A stretch of DNA of 64,000 nucleotides from Cupriavidus phytohabitans (GTDB lineage: Bacteria > Pseudomonadota > Gammaproteobacteria > Burkholderiales > Burkholderiaceae). The stretch is from contig NZ_AUFE01000028.1 of assembly GCF_000426345.1 (NCBI RefSeq), positions 1 to 64,000 on the forward strand, read 5' to 3'. The notes below the pieces were generated by a model that searched no databases, was not told where the DNA came from, and was given only the letters and a program-made list of their open reading frames with translations. A program made the translations under genes and the position numbers. Positions within the stretch are counted from its first letter, which is position 1; every line of letters begins with the position of its first letter. This document shows positions 27,259 to 37,100 of the stretch, in pieces.

Positions 27259-28428
27259 ATGTTATTGGCTCTGGCCCAGTGGCTGCAAAACGACTACAGC
27301 TTCCTCCGGGTCGTCAACTACCTGACATTCCGCGCGGTGATGGCAAACCTCACCGCGCTGCTGATCGGCCTGACGTTTGGTCCGTGGGTGATCCGCAAGC
27401 TGACCGAACTGAAGGTCGGCCAGGCGGTGCGCACCATCGGCCCGCAGACGCACCTGGTCAAGTCCGGCACGCCGACCATGGGCGGCGTGCTGGTGCTGGT
27501 GTCGATCGCCGTCTCGACACTGCTGTGGTGCGATTGGGGCAACCGCTTTATCTGGGTGGTGATGCTGGTCACCTTCGGCTATGGCGCCATCGGCTGGGTC
27601 GACGACTACCGCAAGGTGGTCTATCGGGACCCGCGCGGCATGTCGAGCCGCGAAAAGTTTTTCTGGCAGACGCTGATCGGCCTTGTGGCCGCGGTCTACC
27701 TGGCGTTCTCGGTGTCCGAAAGCAGCAATGTGCGGGTCTGGGAGCTGTTCCTGAACTGGGTCGAGGGCGGGCTGTCGCTCGACATGCCGTACAAGTCCAA
27801 CCTGATCGTGCCTTTCTTCAAGGAGATCAGCTACCCGCTGGGCGTAGCCGGCTTCATCGTGCTGACCTACCTGGTGATCGTGGGCTCGAGCAACGCCGTG
27901 AACCTGACCGATGGCCTGGACGGCCTGGTGATCATGCCGGTGGTGCTGGTCGGCGGCGGGCTGGGCGTGTTTGCCTACGTGATGGGCAACGCGGTCTACA
28001 GCAAGTACCTGCTGTTCCCGCATATCCCGGGCGCGGGGGAACTGCTGATCTTCTGTTCCGCGCTGGGTGGGGCAGGGCTGGCCTTCCTCTGGTTCAACGC
28101 GCACCCGGCACAGGTGTTCATGGGCGACGTGGGCGCCCTGGCGCTGGGCGGCGCGCTGGGCACGATCGCGGTGATCGTGCGCCAGGAGATCGTGCTGTTC
28201 GTGATGGGCGGCATCTTCGTGGTGGAAACGCTGTCCGTGATGGCGCAGGTCACATGGTTCAAGATCACCAAGCGCCGTTTTGGCGAGGGCAGGCGGCTGT
28301 TTCGGATGGCGCCGCTGCACCACCATTTCGAGCTGGGCGGCTGGAAGGAAACGCAGGTCACGGTGCGCTTCTGGATCATCACCATGTTGCTGGTGCTGAT
28401 CGGGTTGTCGACGCTGAAGCTGCGTTAA
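27259..28428 (+). CDS. mraY: Phospho-N-acetylmuramoyl-pentapeptide-transferase
   Basis: The 389-residue polytopic inner-membrane enzyme transfers phospho-MurNAc-pentapeptide to undecaprenyl phosphate, giving lipid I. Family markers are [13 protein letters not shown], the aspartate motif [37 protein letters not shown] and [12 protein letters not shown]. About ten membrane helices can be seen. It is slightly longer than E. coli MraY (360) because of an extended loop around residues 140-170, as in other betaproteobacteria. murD follows after 70 bases. Confidence 0.96.
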   Translation: MLLALAQWLQNDYSFLRVVNYLTFRAVMANLTALLIGLTFGPWVIRKLTELKVGQAVRTIGPQTHLVKSGTPTMGGVLVLVSIAVSTLLWCDWGNRFIWVVMLVTFGYGAIGWVDDYRKVVYRDPRGMSSREKFFWQTLIGLVAAVYLAFSVSESSNVRVWELFLNWVEGGLSLDMPYKSNLIVPFFKEISYPLGVAGFIVLTYLVIVGSSNAVNLTDGLDGLVIMPVVLVGGGLGVFAYVMGNAVYSKYLLFPHIPGAGELLIFCSALGGAGLAFLWFNAHPAQVFMGDVGALALGGALGTIAVIVRQEIVLFVMGGIFVVETLSVMAQVTWFKITKRRFGEGRRLFRMAPLHHHFELGGWKETQVTVRFWIITMLLVLIGLSTLKLR

Positions 28429-28498
28429 TGGTTGTGCCGATGGCGATGGCCGCGGCGCTTTCTAAATAGAAACAGGAAACCAAAGGCAGGAAATCGAA

Positions 28499-30010
28499 GT
28501 GTTTGGCGAGCTGCAGAAACCTCATGTGCTGGTACTTGGCCTCGGCGAATCGGGGCTGGCCATGGCGCGCTGGTGTGGCCTGAACGGCTGCGCGGTGCGC
28601 GTGGCCGACACGCGCGAGGCGCCCGCCAACCTTGTCTTCCTGCAGGCCGAGCTGACTTCGGCCGAGTTCGTGGGCGGCCCGTTCGCGGAAAGCCTGCTCG
28701 ACGATATCGGCCTGGTGGCGATCAGCCCCGGCTTGTCGCCGCTGGACGCCGGCACCGGTGCCTTGCTGGCCGCCGCGCAGGCGCGCGGCATTCCGGTGTG
28801 GGGCGAGATCGAGCTGTTCGTGCGCGCGCTCAGGCACCTCGAAGCCGAATCCGGCTACGCGCCGAAGCTGCTCGCGATCACCGGCACCAATGGCAAGACC
28901 ACCACCACGGCGCTGACGGGCCGGCTGGTCGAGCGCGCCGGCAAGACCGTGGCGGTGGCGGGCAATATCAGCCCGTCGGCGCTGGACAAGCTGTCGGCAT
29001 GCATCGCCTCGGCCACGCTGCCGGAGGTGTGGGTGCTGGAACTCTCCAGCTTCCAGCTGGAGACCACGCATACGCTGGCCCCGGATGCGGCCACCGTGCT
29101 CAACGTGAGCCAGGACCATCTCGACTGGCACGGCTCGATGGAAGCCTACGCCGCATCCAAGGCGCGCATCTTCGGGCCCGCCGGCAGCGAGTGCGTGCAG
29201 GTGCTGAACCGCAATGACAAGCTGACGCTGGACATGGCGCGGGCGGGCCGCAAGCCGGTGACCTTCGGCATCGACCTGCCGGAAGTGCCGGGCAGCTTCG
29301 GCATCCTGCGCGAGGGCGGCATGCCCTGGCTGGTGCTGGCCGAACCCGATTCGGAAGCGGAAGGGGAGGGCAAGCCGCGCCGCCGCAAGGCCGCCGAAGC
29401 TTCCGAGGAAGCCGTGCCGGTGCGCCACAAGCGCCTGATGCCGGCCGACGCGCTGCATATCCGCGGCATGCACAACGCCACCAATGCCATGGCGGCGCTG
29501 GCGCTGTGCCGTGCCATCGACCTGCCGATGAACGCCTTGCTGCACGGACTGCGCGAGTACCGCGGCGAGCCGCACCGCGTGGAGTGGGTGGCCACCATCG
29601 ATGACGTCGAGTATTTCGACGACAGCAAGGGCACCAATGTCGGCGCAACCGTGGCCGCGCTGTCCGGGCTGGACAAGCGCGTGGTGCTGATCGCCGGCGG
29701 CGAAGGCAAGGGCCAGGACTTCTCGCCGCTGGCCGCGCCGGTGGCGCAATACGCGCGCGCAGTCGTGCTGATCGGCCGCGCTGCCGCCGAGTTGCGCGAT
29801 GCGTTGCAGGGCAGCGGCGCCAGCCTGGCCGATGCCGCCACGCTGGAAGAAGCCGTGGCCAAGGCCACGGAACTGGCCGAACGCGGTGACGTCGTGCTGC
29901 TGTCGCCGGCCTGCGCCAGCCTCGACATGTTCCGCAACTACGTGCACCGCGCCGAGGTATTCCGCGCCGCGGTGGAAGAACTGGCCCTGTCCCGGGGGAT
30001 CCTGCCATGA
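28499..30010 (+). CDS. murD: UDP-MurNAc-L-alanine-D-glutamate ligase
   Basis: The 503-residue ligase adds D-glutamate to UDP-MurNAc-L-Ala. The ATP loop is [10 protein letters not shown] (127-136), with [24 protein letters not shown] and [12 protein letters not shown]. It is about 65 residues longer than E. coli MurD (438), partly because of a charged, low-complexity insert at residues about 281-313 ([20 protein letters not shown] and onward). The start is GTG at 28499, preceded by AGGAAAT. The stop overlaps ftsW by 4 bases. Confidence 0.94.
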   Translation: MFGELQKPHVLVLGLGESGLAMARWCGLNGCAVRVADTREAPANLVFLQAELTSAEFVGGPFAESLLDDIGLVAISPGLSPLDAGTGALLAAAQARGIPVWGEIELFVRALRHLEAESGYAPKLLAITGTNGKTTTTALTGRLVERAGKTVAVAGNISPSALDKLSACIASATLPEVWVLELSSFQLETTHTLAPDAATVLNVSQDHLDWHGSMEAYAASKARIFGPAGSECVQVLNRNDKLTLDMARAGRKPVTFGIDLPEVPGSFGILREGGMPWLVLAEPDSEAEGEGKPRRRKAAEASEEAVPVRHKRLMPADALHIRGMHNATNAMAALALCRAIDLPMNALLHGLREYRGEPHRVEWVATIDDVEYFDDSKGTNVGATVAALSGLDKRVVLIAGGEGKGQDFSPLAAPVAQYARAVVLIGRAAAELRDALQGSGASLADAATLEEAVAKATELAERGDVVLLSPACASLDMFRNYVHRAEVFRAAVEELALSRGILP

Positions 30011-31248
30011 GCGACGCGCAGGTCAAGCGCAGCGGGTTTATCGGCGCCACCATCGGCAATGCCTGGGGTGGCCTGCGTGACGCGGTATCGGGCGTCAAGC
30101 CCACGCGCTCGCGCATGATGGAGTACGACCAGCCGCTGCTGTGGGTCGCGATCATGCTGCTCGCGCTCGGCCTGGTGATGGTCTTTTCGGCCTCGATCGC
30201 GCTGCCGGATTCGCCGCGCTACGCCAACTACCGCGAAAGCCATTTCCTGATGCGGCATGCGTTTGCGCTGTTTATCGGGCTCTCGGTCGGGCTGGTGGCG
30301 TTCCAGGTGCCGGTGAAGGTATGGGACCGCTATGCGCCCAAGCTCTTTGTCGTCGCGCTGATCCTGCTGGTGATCGTGCTGGTGCCGTTCGTCGGCAAGG
30401 GCGTGAACGGGGCGCGCCGCTGGATCCCGCTGGGCGTGATGAATTTCCAGCCGTCCGAGCTGATGAAGCTGGCGGTGGTGCTGTATGCCGCCAACTACAC
30501 CGTGCGCAAGCAGGAGTGGATGCAGACCGTGGCCAAGGGCTTCCTGCCGATGGGCGTGGCGGTGGTGGTGGTCGGCATGCTGCTGCTGCTCGAGCCCGAC
30601 ATGGGCGCGTTCCTGGTGATCGCGGCGGTGGCGATGGGCATCCTGTTCCTGGGCGGCATCAACGGCAAGCTGTTCGCCGGGCTGGTCGGCGTGGCAGTGG
30701 GCGCGTTCGCGCTGCTGATCACGGCGTCGCCGTGGCGGCGCGAGCGGATCTTTGCCTACCTGAACCCGTGGGAAGAGAGCAACGCGCTGGGCAAGGCCTA
30801 CCAGCTGACGCACTCGCTGATCGCCTTCGGACGCGGCGAGTGGACTGGAGTCGGGCTGGGCGGCAGCATCGAGAAGCTGCATTACCTGCCCGAGGCGCAT
30901 ACCGACTTCATCCTCGCGGTGATCGGCGAGGAATTCGGCTTTGTCGGCGTGCTGGTGGTGATCGTGCTCTTCTACTGGCTGGTGCGGCGCGCCTTCAATA
31001 TCGGCCGCATCGCGCTGCAGCTCGACCGCACCTTTGCCGGCCTGGTGGCCAAGGGCATCGGTGTGTGGATCGGCTGGCAGACCTTCATCAACATGGGCGT
31101 GAACCTGGGCCTGCTGCCGACCAAGGGGCTGACGCTGCCGCTGGTGAGCTATGGCGGGTCGGGGATTCTGATGAACTGCGTGGCGTTGGCGATCCTGCTG
31201 CGTATCGATTATGAAAATCGCGTGCTGATGCGTGGAGGGAAGGTATGA
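30007..31248 (+). CDS. ftsW: Septal peptidoglycan glycosyltransferase, SEDS family
   Basis: The 413-residue polytopic membrane protein polymerises lipid II at the septum together with FtsI. It has about ten helices and the SEDS signatures [38 protein letters not shown] and [20 protein letters not shown], and ends in [21 protein letters not shown] hydrophilic N-terminus of about 40 residues precedes the first helix. It overlaps murD and murG by 4 bases each. Confidence 0.95.
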   Translation: MSDAQVKRSGFIGATIGNAWGGLRDAVSGVKPTRSRMMEYDQPLLWVAIMLLALGLVMVFSASIALPDSPRYANYRESHFLMRHAFALFIGLSVGLVAFQVPVKVWDRYAPKLFVVALILLVIVLVPFVGKGVNGARRWIPLGVMNFQPSELMKLAVVLYAANYTVRKQEWMQTVAKGFLPMGVAVVVVGMLLLLEPDMGAFLVIAAVAMGILFLGGINGKLFAGLVGVAVGAFALLITASPWRRERIFAYLNPWEESNALGKAYQLTHSLIAFGRGEWTGVGLGGSIEKLHYLPEAHTDFILAVIGEEFGFVGVLVVIVLFYWLVRRAFNIGRIALQLDRTFAGLVAKGIGVWIGWQTFINMGVNLGLLPTKGLTLPLVSYGGSGILMNCVALAILLRIDYENRVLMRGGKV

Positions 31249-32315
31249 CGCAGCCACGCACCCTGCTCGTGATGGCCGGCGGCACCGGGGGACATGTGTT
31301 CCCGGGGCTGGCGGTCGCGCATGCGTTGCGCGAGCAGGGCTGGAACATCGTCTGGCTGGGCAACCGCACCGGCATGGAAGCCACGCTGGTGCCCAAACAC
31401 GATATCCCGATGGAATTCATCCAGTTCGGCGGGCTGCGTGGCAAGGGGCTGGTGACCAAGTTCCTGCTGCCGCTGAGCCTGCTGCGCGCATTCTGGCAGA
31501 GCATCGGCGCGCTGCGCCGGGTAAAGCCGAACGTGGTGCTGGGCATGGGCGGGTATATCACCTTCCCGGCTGGCATGATGGCCTCGCTGCTGGGCCGCCC
31601 CCTGGTGCTGCACGAGCAGAACTCGATCGCCGGCCTGGCCAACAAGGTGCTGGCCAAGGTGGCCGACCGCGTGCTGTGCGCGTTCCCGGACACGCTGCCC
31701 GGCGGCGAATGGATCGGCAACCCGGTGCGCGAGGAACTGGCGCACCTGGATGCGCCCGAGTCCCGTTACGACCAGCGTACCGGTCCGCTGCGCATCCTGG
31801 TGGTGGGCGGCAGCCTGGGTGCCGCGGCGCTGAACGAGGTGGTGCCGAAGGCGATCGCGCTGTTGCCGGAAAGCGAGCGTCCGGTGGTGACGCACCAGGC
31901 CGGTGCCAAACAGATCGACACGCTGCGCGCCAACTACGCGGCGGCGCAGGTGCCGGCGCAGACCCTGCCGTTCATCGACGACATGGCGCGTGCCTATGCC
32001 GATGCCGACCTGGTGATCTGCCGCGCCGGCGCAATGACGGTGTCGGAAGTGGCCGCGGCGGGCGTGGCGGCGCTGTTCGTGCCGTTCCCGCATGCCGTGG
32101 ACGACCACCAGACCACCAACGCAAAGTTTTTGTCCAGCCAGGGCGCGGCCCTGCTGGTGCAGCAAGACGACCTGACGGCCGAGGGCCTGGCGCAAACCAT
32201 CGCCAGCCTGACCCGGCCGCAGCTGAAAGACATGGCGCGCCTGGCGCGCGGACTGGCCAAGCCTGAGGCAACCCGGCGCGTCGCCGAGGTGTGCAGCCAG
32301 CTGGCCAGGGACTGA
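31245..32315 (+). CDS. murG: Lipid II synthase, UDP-GlcNAc transferase
   Basis: The 356-residue peripheral membrane glycosyltransferase (GT28) adds GlcNAc to lipid I. The first glycine-rich loop is [16 protein letters not shown] (10-25) and the second is [18 protein letters not shown]. The UDP-binding domain shows [42 protein letters not shown] and [18 protein letters not shown]. It follows ftsW with a 4-base overlap and precedes murC by 21 bases. Confidence 0.96.
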   Translation: MTQPRTLLVMAGGTGGHVFPGLAVAHALREQGWNIVWLGNRTGMEATLVPKHDIPMEFIQFGGLRGKGLVTKFLLPLSLLRAFWQSIGALRRVKPNVVLGMGGYITFPAGMMASLLGRPLVLHEQNSIAGLANKVLAKVADRVLCAFPDTLPGGEWIGNPVREELAHLDAPESRYDQRTGPLRILVVGGSLGAAALNEVVPKAIALLPESERPVVTHQAGAKQIDTLRANYAAAQVPAQTLPFIDDMARAYADADLVICRAGAMTVSEVAAAGVAALFVPFPHAVDDHQTTNAKFLSSQGAALLVQQDDLTAEGLAQTIASLTRPQLKDMARLARGLAKPEATRRVAEVCSQLARD

Positions 32316-32336
32316 AATGAGCGAAGCAGCAATCCA

Positions 32337-33764
32337 ATGAAGCATATCGTCAAAAACATCCACTTCGTGGGCATCGGCGGGGCCGGCATGAGCGGCATCG
32401 CCGAGGTCCTGCTGAACCTGGGCTACAAGGTCTCGGGTTCCGACGTGGGCAGCAATGCCGCCACGCGGCGCCTGGCGTCGCTGGGCGCAACGGTCATGCA
32501 CGGGCATGACGCGGCCAACGTGACCGGCGCCAATGCCGTGGTGGTGTCGACCGCGGTCAGCGGCGACAACCCCGAGGTGCTGGCCGCTCGCAGCAAGCGC
32601 ATCCCGGTGGTGCCGCGCGCGGTGATGCTGGCCGAACTGATGCGCCTGAAGCAGGGCGTGGCCATCGCCGGTACGCACGGCAAGACCACCACCACCAGCC
32701 TGGTGGCATCGGTGCTGGCAGAGGGCGGGCTGGACCCGACCTTCGTCATTGGCGGCCGGCTCAACTCCGCGGGCGCCAACGCGCGCCTGGGCACCGGCGA
32801 CTTCATCGTGGCCGAGGCGGATGAGTCCGACGCGTCGTTCCTGAACCTGTTCCCGGTCATCGAGGTCATCACCAATATCGATGCCGACCACATGGACACC
32901 TACGGGCACGATTTCGCCCGGCTCAAGCAGGCGTTCATCGAATTCACGCAGCGCCTGCCGTTCTACGGCATCGCCGTGCTGTGCGTGGACGATCCCAACG
33001 TGCGCGAGATCCTGCCGCTAGTGTCCAAGCCGGTGGTGCGCTACGGGTTTGCCGAAGACGCGCAGATCCGCGCGGTGGACGCGCGCGCGGTCGATGGGCA
33101 GATGCACTTCACCGTGATGCGCCAGCTCAACGGCCATACCGAGCCGCCGCTGGACATCGTGCTGAACCTGCCCGGCATGCACAACGTGCAGAACGCGCTG
33201 GCGGCGATCGCCATTGCCACCGAGCTGGAAGTGCCGGACGCCGCCATCGTCAAGGCGCTGCGCGAGTTCCACGGCGTGGGCCGCCGCTTCCAGCGCTACG
33301 GCGAAGTGGCCACCACCGACGGTGCCGGCACCTTCACGCTGGTGGACGACTACGGCCACCACCCGGTGGAAATGGCTGCCACGCTGGCCGCGGCGCGCGG
33401 CGCGTTCCCGGGCCGCCGCCTGGTGCTGGCGTTCCAGCCGCACCGATTCACTCGTACGCGGGATTGCTTTGAGGACTTCGTCAAAGTGCTGGGCACCGTC
33501 GATGCCCTGCTGCTGTCCGAGGTCTATGCCGCCGGCGAGACCCCGATCGTGGCCGCCGACGGCCGTGCGCTGACCCGCGCGTTGCGCGTGGCCGGCAAGG
33601 TAGAACCTGTTTTCGTGGAGCAGATGGAAGAGATGCCGCAGGCCATCCTGAATGCTGTCCGGCCCGGCGACGTGGTCGTGACGATGGGCGCCGGCTCGAT
33701 CGGCGGCGTGCCGGGGCAACTGGTGTCATACCAGCAGACGCAACAGTCGGGAGGCCAGCAATGA
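32337..33764 (+). CDS. murC: UDP-MurNAc-L-alanine ligase
   Basis: The 475-residue ligase starts the stem peptide by adding L-Ala to UDP-MurNAc. Motifs are [20 protein letters not shown] (Rossmann N-terminus), [16 protein letters not shown] (ATP loop), [26 protein letters not shown] and [16 protein letters not shown]. Length is close to E. coli MurC (491). The stop overlaps ddl by 4 bases. Confidence 0.96.
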   Translation: MKHIVKNIHFVGIGGAGMSGIAEVLLNLGYKVSGSDVGSNAATRRLASLGATVMHGHDAANVTGANAVVVSTAVSGDNPEVLAARSKRIPVVPRAVMLAELMRLKQGVAIAGTHGKTTTTSLVASVLAEGGLDPTFVIGGRLNSAGANARLGTGDFIVAEADESDASFLNLFPVIEVITNIDADHMDTYGHDFARLKQAFIEFTQRLPFYGIAVLCVDDPNVREILPLVSKPVVRYGFAEDAQIRAVDARAVDGQMHFTVMRQLNGHTEPPLDIVLNLPGMHNVQNALAAIAIATELEVPDAAIVKALREFHGVGRRFQRYGEVATTDGAGTFTLVDDYGHHPVEMAATLAAARGAFPGRRLVLAFQPHRFTRTRDCFEDFVKVLGTVDALLLSEVYAAGETPIVAADGRALTRALRVAGKVEPVFVEQMEEMPQAILNAVRPGDVVVTMGAGSIGGVPGQLVSYQQTQQSGGQQ

Positions 33765-34744
33765 GCTTCGTCGCCCATCCCAATATCGATCCCAAGTCGC
33801 TGGGCAAGGTCGGCGTGCTGTTCGGCGGCCGTTCCGCCGAGCGCGAGATCTCGCTGATGTCGGGCAACGGCGTGCTGGCCGCGCTGCAGTCGCGCGGCGT
33901 CGACGCGCATGGCTTCGATCCCGGCCTGCAAAGCGTAGCCGAGCTTGCCGCGGCCAAATTCGACCGCGTCTTTATCGCGCTGCACGGCCGCTACGGCGAA
34001 GACGGCACCATCCAGGGCCTGCTGGAACAGCTGGGCGTGCCCTACACCGGCAGCGGCGTGCTGGCGTCGGCGCTGGCGATGGACAAGCAGGCCACCAAGC
34101 GCCTGTGGACCACCCATGACCTGCCCACGCCGCGCTTCGCCATGCTGCACGCCGACTCGGATTTCGACGCGGTGGTTGCCGACCTGGGCCTGCCGCTGAT
34201 CGTCAAGCCGGCGCGCGAAGGCTCGTCGATCGGCCTGACCAAGGTGACGGCGGCCGACCAGATGCGCGAGGCGTTCGAGAAAGCCGAGGCGCTGGACAAC
34301 GACGTCATCGCCGAGACCTTCATCGACGGCGCCGAGCTGACCTGCCCGATCGTGGGCGAGGGCGACACCGCCGAAGCGCTGCCGGTGATCCGCATCGTCG
34401 CGCCCGAAGCCAACTACGACTATCAAAATAAATATTTTACTGACGATACCCAATACTTGTGTCCGTCAGGGCTGGACCCCGAAATCGAGAAGGAAGTCCA
34501 GGCGCTGGCGGTGCAGTCCTACCGCGTGCTGGGCTGCCGCGGCTGGGCGCGCGCCGACGTGATGCTGCGCGCCGACGGCAAGCCTTTCCTGCTCGAGATG
34601 AATACCTCGCCAGGCATGACCGGCCACTCGCTGGTGCCGATGGCGGCGCGCGCGGTCGGCATCAGCTACGAGGACTTCGTGCTGCAGGTGGTGGCCGCCG
34701 CGACGCTGGACCTGCACCCGAACGAGCACTGGAAGCCCGAATAA
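33761..34744 (+). CDS. ddl: D-alanine-D-alanine ligase
   Basis: The 327-residue ATP-grasp enzyme makes the D-Ala-D-Ala dipeptide used by MurF. Visible motifs are [68 protein letters not shown] and [18 protein letters not shown] short patch at about 34420-34465 is far richer in A/T than the rest of the gene ([19 protein letters not shown]), although the protein text is normal for the family. It sits between murC (4-base overlap) and ftsQ (19 bases). Confidence 0.95.
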   Translation: MSFVAHPNIDPKSLGKVGVLFGGRSAEREISLMSGNGVLAALQSRGVDAHGFDPGLQSVAELAAAKFDRVFIALHGRYGEDGTIQGLLEQLGVPYTGSGVLASALAMDKQATKRLWTTHDLPTPRFAMLHADSDFDAVVADLGLPLIVKPAREGSSIGLTKVTAADQMREAFEKAEALDNDVIAETFIDGAELTCPIVGEGDTAEALPVIRIVAPEANYDYQNKYFTDDTQYLCPSGLDPEIEKEVQALAVQSYRVLGCRGWARADVMLRADGKPFLLEMNTSPGMTGHSLVPMAARAVGISYEDFVLQVVAAATLDLHPNEHWKPE

Positions 34745-34763
34745 CCGAGAACCCGCCTGGACC

Positions 34764-35678
34764 ATGTGGCATAACGCACGCCTGCTCAACCTGATCGCCA
34801 CCACGCTGTACGCCGTGGTGGCGTTGATGGCGCTCGCGGCCGGCCTGCTGTGGCTGGCGCAGCGGCCGGTGTTTGCCATCACCCACGTGGAGATCGCGCC
34901 GATGGACGGCGGCGCGCTGCGCCACGTGAACGCCCCCAGCGTGCGTGCCAGCGCGCTGGGCAAGCTGTCGGGCAACTTCTTCACGCTCGACCTGACCGCG
35001 GCACGGCAGGCGTTCGAGTCGGTGCCGTGGGTGCGGCGCGCCAGCGTGCGGCGCGAGTGGCCCAACGGCCTGGCCGTGGAGGTCGAGGAGCACGAGGCGC
35101 TGGGGACGTGGGGCTCGCCGGAGAGCGGGCGCCTGCTCAATACCTACGGCGAGATCTTCGTGGCCAACACCGCCGAGGCGGAAGAAGACGCACAGCTGCT
35201 GGCGCTTGACGGGCCGCCGGACAGCGAGGGCGACGTGATCGAGAAGCTCGAGGTCATGCGCCAGTGGTTCAAGCCATTGCATACCGAGCCGCTGGCGGTG
35301 ACGCTGTCGGGCCGCTATGCCTGGCGGGCCAGGCTGTCCAACGGCATGGTGGTCGAGCTTGGCCGCGAGCAGAACGATGAAGACCGCGCTGCAATGGACA
35401 AGCGGGTCAGGCGGTTCGTCGCTGCGTGGCCGCAGGTCACCGAGCAGTGGGGCAAGCAGATCGACTACGCCGACCTGCGTTATCCCAACGGCTTTGCCAT
35501 CCGTGCCGCCAACGCCCGCTTCCTGACCGAGGCGCAGATCGCCGCGGCGGTGCGGGCCGAGAAGGCGGAGCGGGCAGCGAAGGCGGCCCGGGCTACGCAG
35601 GCGGCAGCAGCGGTTTCCGGTACTTCCAACAACAATCCGACGCGACTGAAGAGCAAGAACGCGGAGAAAACCCGATGA
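34764..35678 (+). CDS. ftsQ: Cell division protein FtsQ
   Basis: The 304-residue bitopic protein has a short cytoplasmic start, one membrane helix at about residues 9-32 (ATTLYAVVALMALAAGLLWL region), and a periplasmic POTRA domain starting near FAITHVEIAPMDG, with the YVRRASVRREWPNGL-like strand typical of FtsQ. It links the FtsLB pair to the division machine. The last 40 residues are an Ala/Lys/Arg-rich tail (AEKAERAAKAARATQAAAAV) not found in E. coli FtsQ. It overlaps ftsA by 4 bases. Confidence 0.93.
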   Translation: MWHNARLLNLIATTLYAVVALMALAAGLLWLAQRPVFAITHVEIAPMDGGALRHVNAPSVRASALGKLSGNFFTLDLTAARQAFESVPWVRRASVRREWPNGLAVEVEEHEALGTWGSPESGRLLNTYGEIFVANTAEAEEDAQLLALDGPPDSEGDVIEKLEVMRQWFKPLHTEPLAVTLSGRYAWRARLSNGMVVELGREQNDEDRAAMDKRVRRFVAAWPQVTEQWGKQIDYADLRYPNGFAIRAANARFLTEAQIAAAVRAEKAERAAKAARATQAAAAVSGTSNNNPTRLKSKNAEKTR

Positions 35679-36907
35679 GCAAGGAATACAAGGACCTGTT
35701 GGTCGGTCTCGATATCGGCACCTCGAAGGTGGCGGCGGTGGTCGCAGAACTGCGCCCCGACGGCAGCTACGAGGTGATCGGGATGGGCCAGTCGGAGTCC
35801 AAGGGTCTGAAGAAAGGGGTCGTGGTCAATATCGAGGCCACCGTGCAGTCGATCCAGAAAGCACTGGAAGAGGCTGAGCTGATGGCCGACTGCAAGATCT
35901 CGGAGGTCTTTACCGGCATTGCCGGCAGCCATATCCGCAGCTTCAACTCCAGCGGCATGGTGGCGATCAAGGACAAGGAGGTCACGCAGACCGACGTGGC
36001 GCGCGTGATCGAGACCGCCAAGGCGGTCAATATCCCGACCGACCAGCAGATCCTGCACATCCTGACGCAGGAATTCATCATCGACGGCCAGGAAGACGTG
36101 CGCGAGCCCATCGGCATGAGCGGCATCCGCCTGGAAGTGAAGGTGCATATCGTCACCGGCGCCGTCAGCGCCGCGCAGAACATCGTCAAGTGCGTGCGCC
36201 GCTGCGGCCTGGAAGTGCATGACCTGATCCTGCAGCCGCTGGCGTCGAGCCTGGCGGTGCTGACCGAGGACGAGAAGGAACTGGGCGTGGTGCTGGTCGA
36301 CATCGGCGGCGGCACCACCGACATCGCCATCTTCAGCGAAGGCGCGATCCGCCATACGGCCGTGATCCCCATCGCCGGCGACCAGATCACCAACGACATC
36401 GCCATGGCGCTGCGTACGCCGACGCCGGACGCCGAGGACATCAAGATCCAGTACGGCATCGCCAAGCAGGCCATCGCCGATCCGGAAGACATGATCGAGG
36501 TGCCGGGCGTGGGCGATCGCGGCACGCGCACGCTCAGCCGCCAGGCGCTGGCCGCGGTGATCGAGCCGCGCATCGAAGAGCTGTACTCGCTGGTGCACCA
36601 GGTGGTGCGCGAGTCGGGCTACGAAGAGCTGCTGTCGTCCGGCGTGGTCATCACCGGCGGTACCGCGATGATGCCGGGCATGGTCGAGCTGGGCGAGGAC
36701 ATCTTCCTCAAGCCCGTGCGCGTGGGCGTGCCGGAGTATCGCGGCAACCTGCACGAGGTGGTGAAGAGCCCGCGCTATGCGACGGTGATGGGCCTGCTGC
36801 TGGAAGGCCGCGTGCAACGGATGCGCGGGCGCAAGGTCGCGGTGCAGAGCGGGTCGGTCAAGCAGGTGTGGACCCGCATGAAGGAATGGTTCGTCGGCAA
36901 TTTCTGA
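35675..36907 (+). CDS. ftsA: Cell division protein FtsA, actin-like
   Basis: The 410-residue actin-fold protein anchors FtsZ to the membrane. Nucleotide-binding text is LLVGLDIGTSKVAAVVAEL (phosphate 1), VLVDIGGGTTDIAIFSEGAI (phosphate 2) and GVVITGGTAMMPGMVEL (adenosine). The membrane-targeting amphipathic helix is the C-terminal VKQVWTRMKEWFVGNF. Translation begins at ATG 35675 inside the ftsQ stop; the in-frame upstream extension from 35426 lies in ftsQ and is rejected. ftsZ follows after 193 bases. Confidence 0.96.
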   Translation: MSKEYKDLLVGLDIGTSKVAAVVAELRPDGSYEVIGMGQSESKGLKKGVVVNIEATVQSIQKALEEAELMADCKISEVFTGIAGSHIRSFNSSGMVAIKDKEVTQTDVARVIETAKAVNIPTDQQILHILTQEFIIDGQEDVREPIGMSGIRLEVKVHIVTGAVSAAQNIVKCVRRCGLEVHDLILQPLASSLAVLTEDEKELGVVLVDIGGGTTDIAIFSEGAIRHTAVIPIAGDQITNDIAMALRTPTPDAEDIKIQYGIAKQAIADPEDMIEVPGVGDRGTRTLSRQALAAVIEPRIEELYSLVHQVVRESGYEELLSSGVVITGGTAMMPGMVELGEDIFLKPVRVGVPEYRGNLHEVVKSPRYATVMGLLLEGRVQRMRGRKVAVQSGSVKQVWTRMKEWFVGNF

Positions 36908-37023
36908 TCGATGTTCCGATCGACGCGGAAATTACCGGGCTGAAGATGCAACGGCGCGCGAATGGCTTTGTCTACCGGACATGCGTTGGCGCGTTGAGTG
37001 AAGTTTATTGGTTCTTTTCTTAA

Positions 37024-37044
37024 TGGTTTCTTGTTCAGAAACCA
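37024..37044. promoter_or_regulatory. Inverted repeat in the ftsA-ftsZ gap
   Basis: TGGTTTCT (37024-37031) and AGAAACCA (37037-37044) form a perfect 8-base inverted repeat with a 5-base centre, 57 bases before the ftsZ ATG, in an A/T-rich stretch (37000-37045). It could be an operator or an mRNA hairpin. The gap of 193 bases is by far the largest in the cluster, which suggests ftsZ-specific control. Confidence 0.45.
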
Positions 37045-37100
37045 GGGGTTGCGGCGGGGAGGCTGCATCGTCTGGGGACTGATTCTTCTCGGAGGCAGTG

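Noticed and set aside
28459-28472. TTTCTAAATAGAAA palindrome before murD
   Set aside because: It has 6-base arms with an AA centre, but such a short A/T palindrome is not rare, and nothing else supports an operator here.
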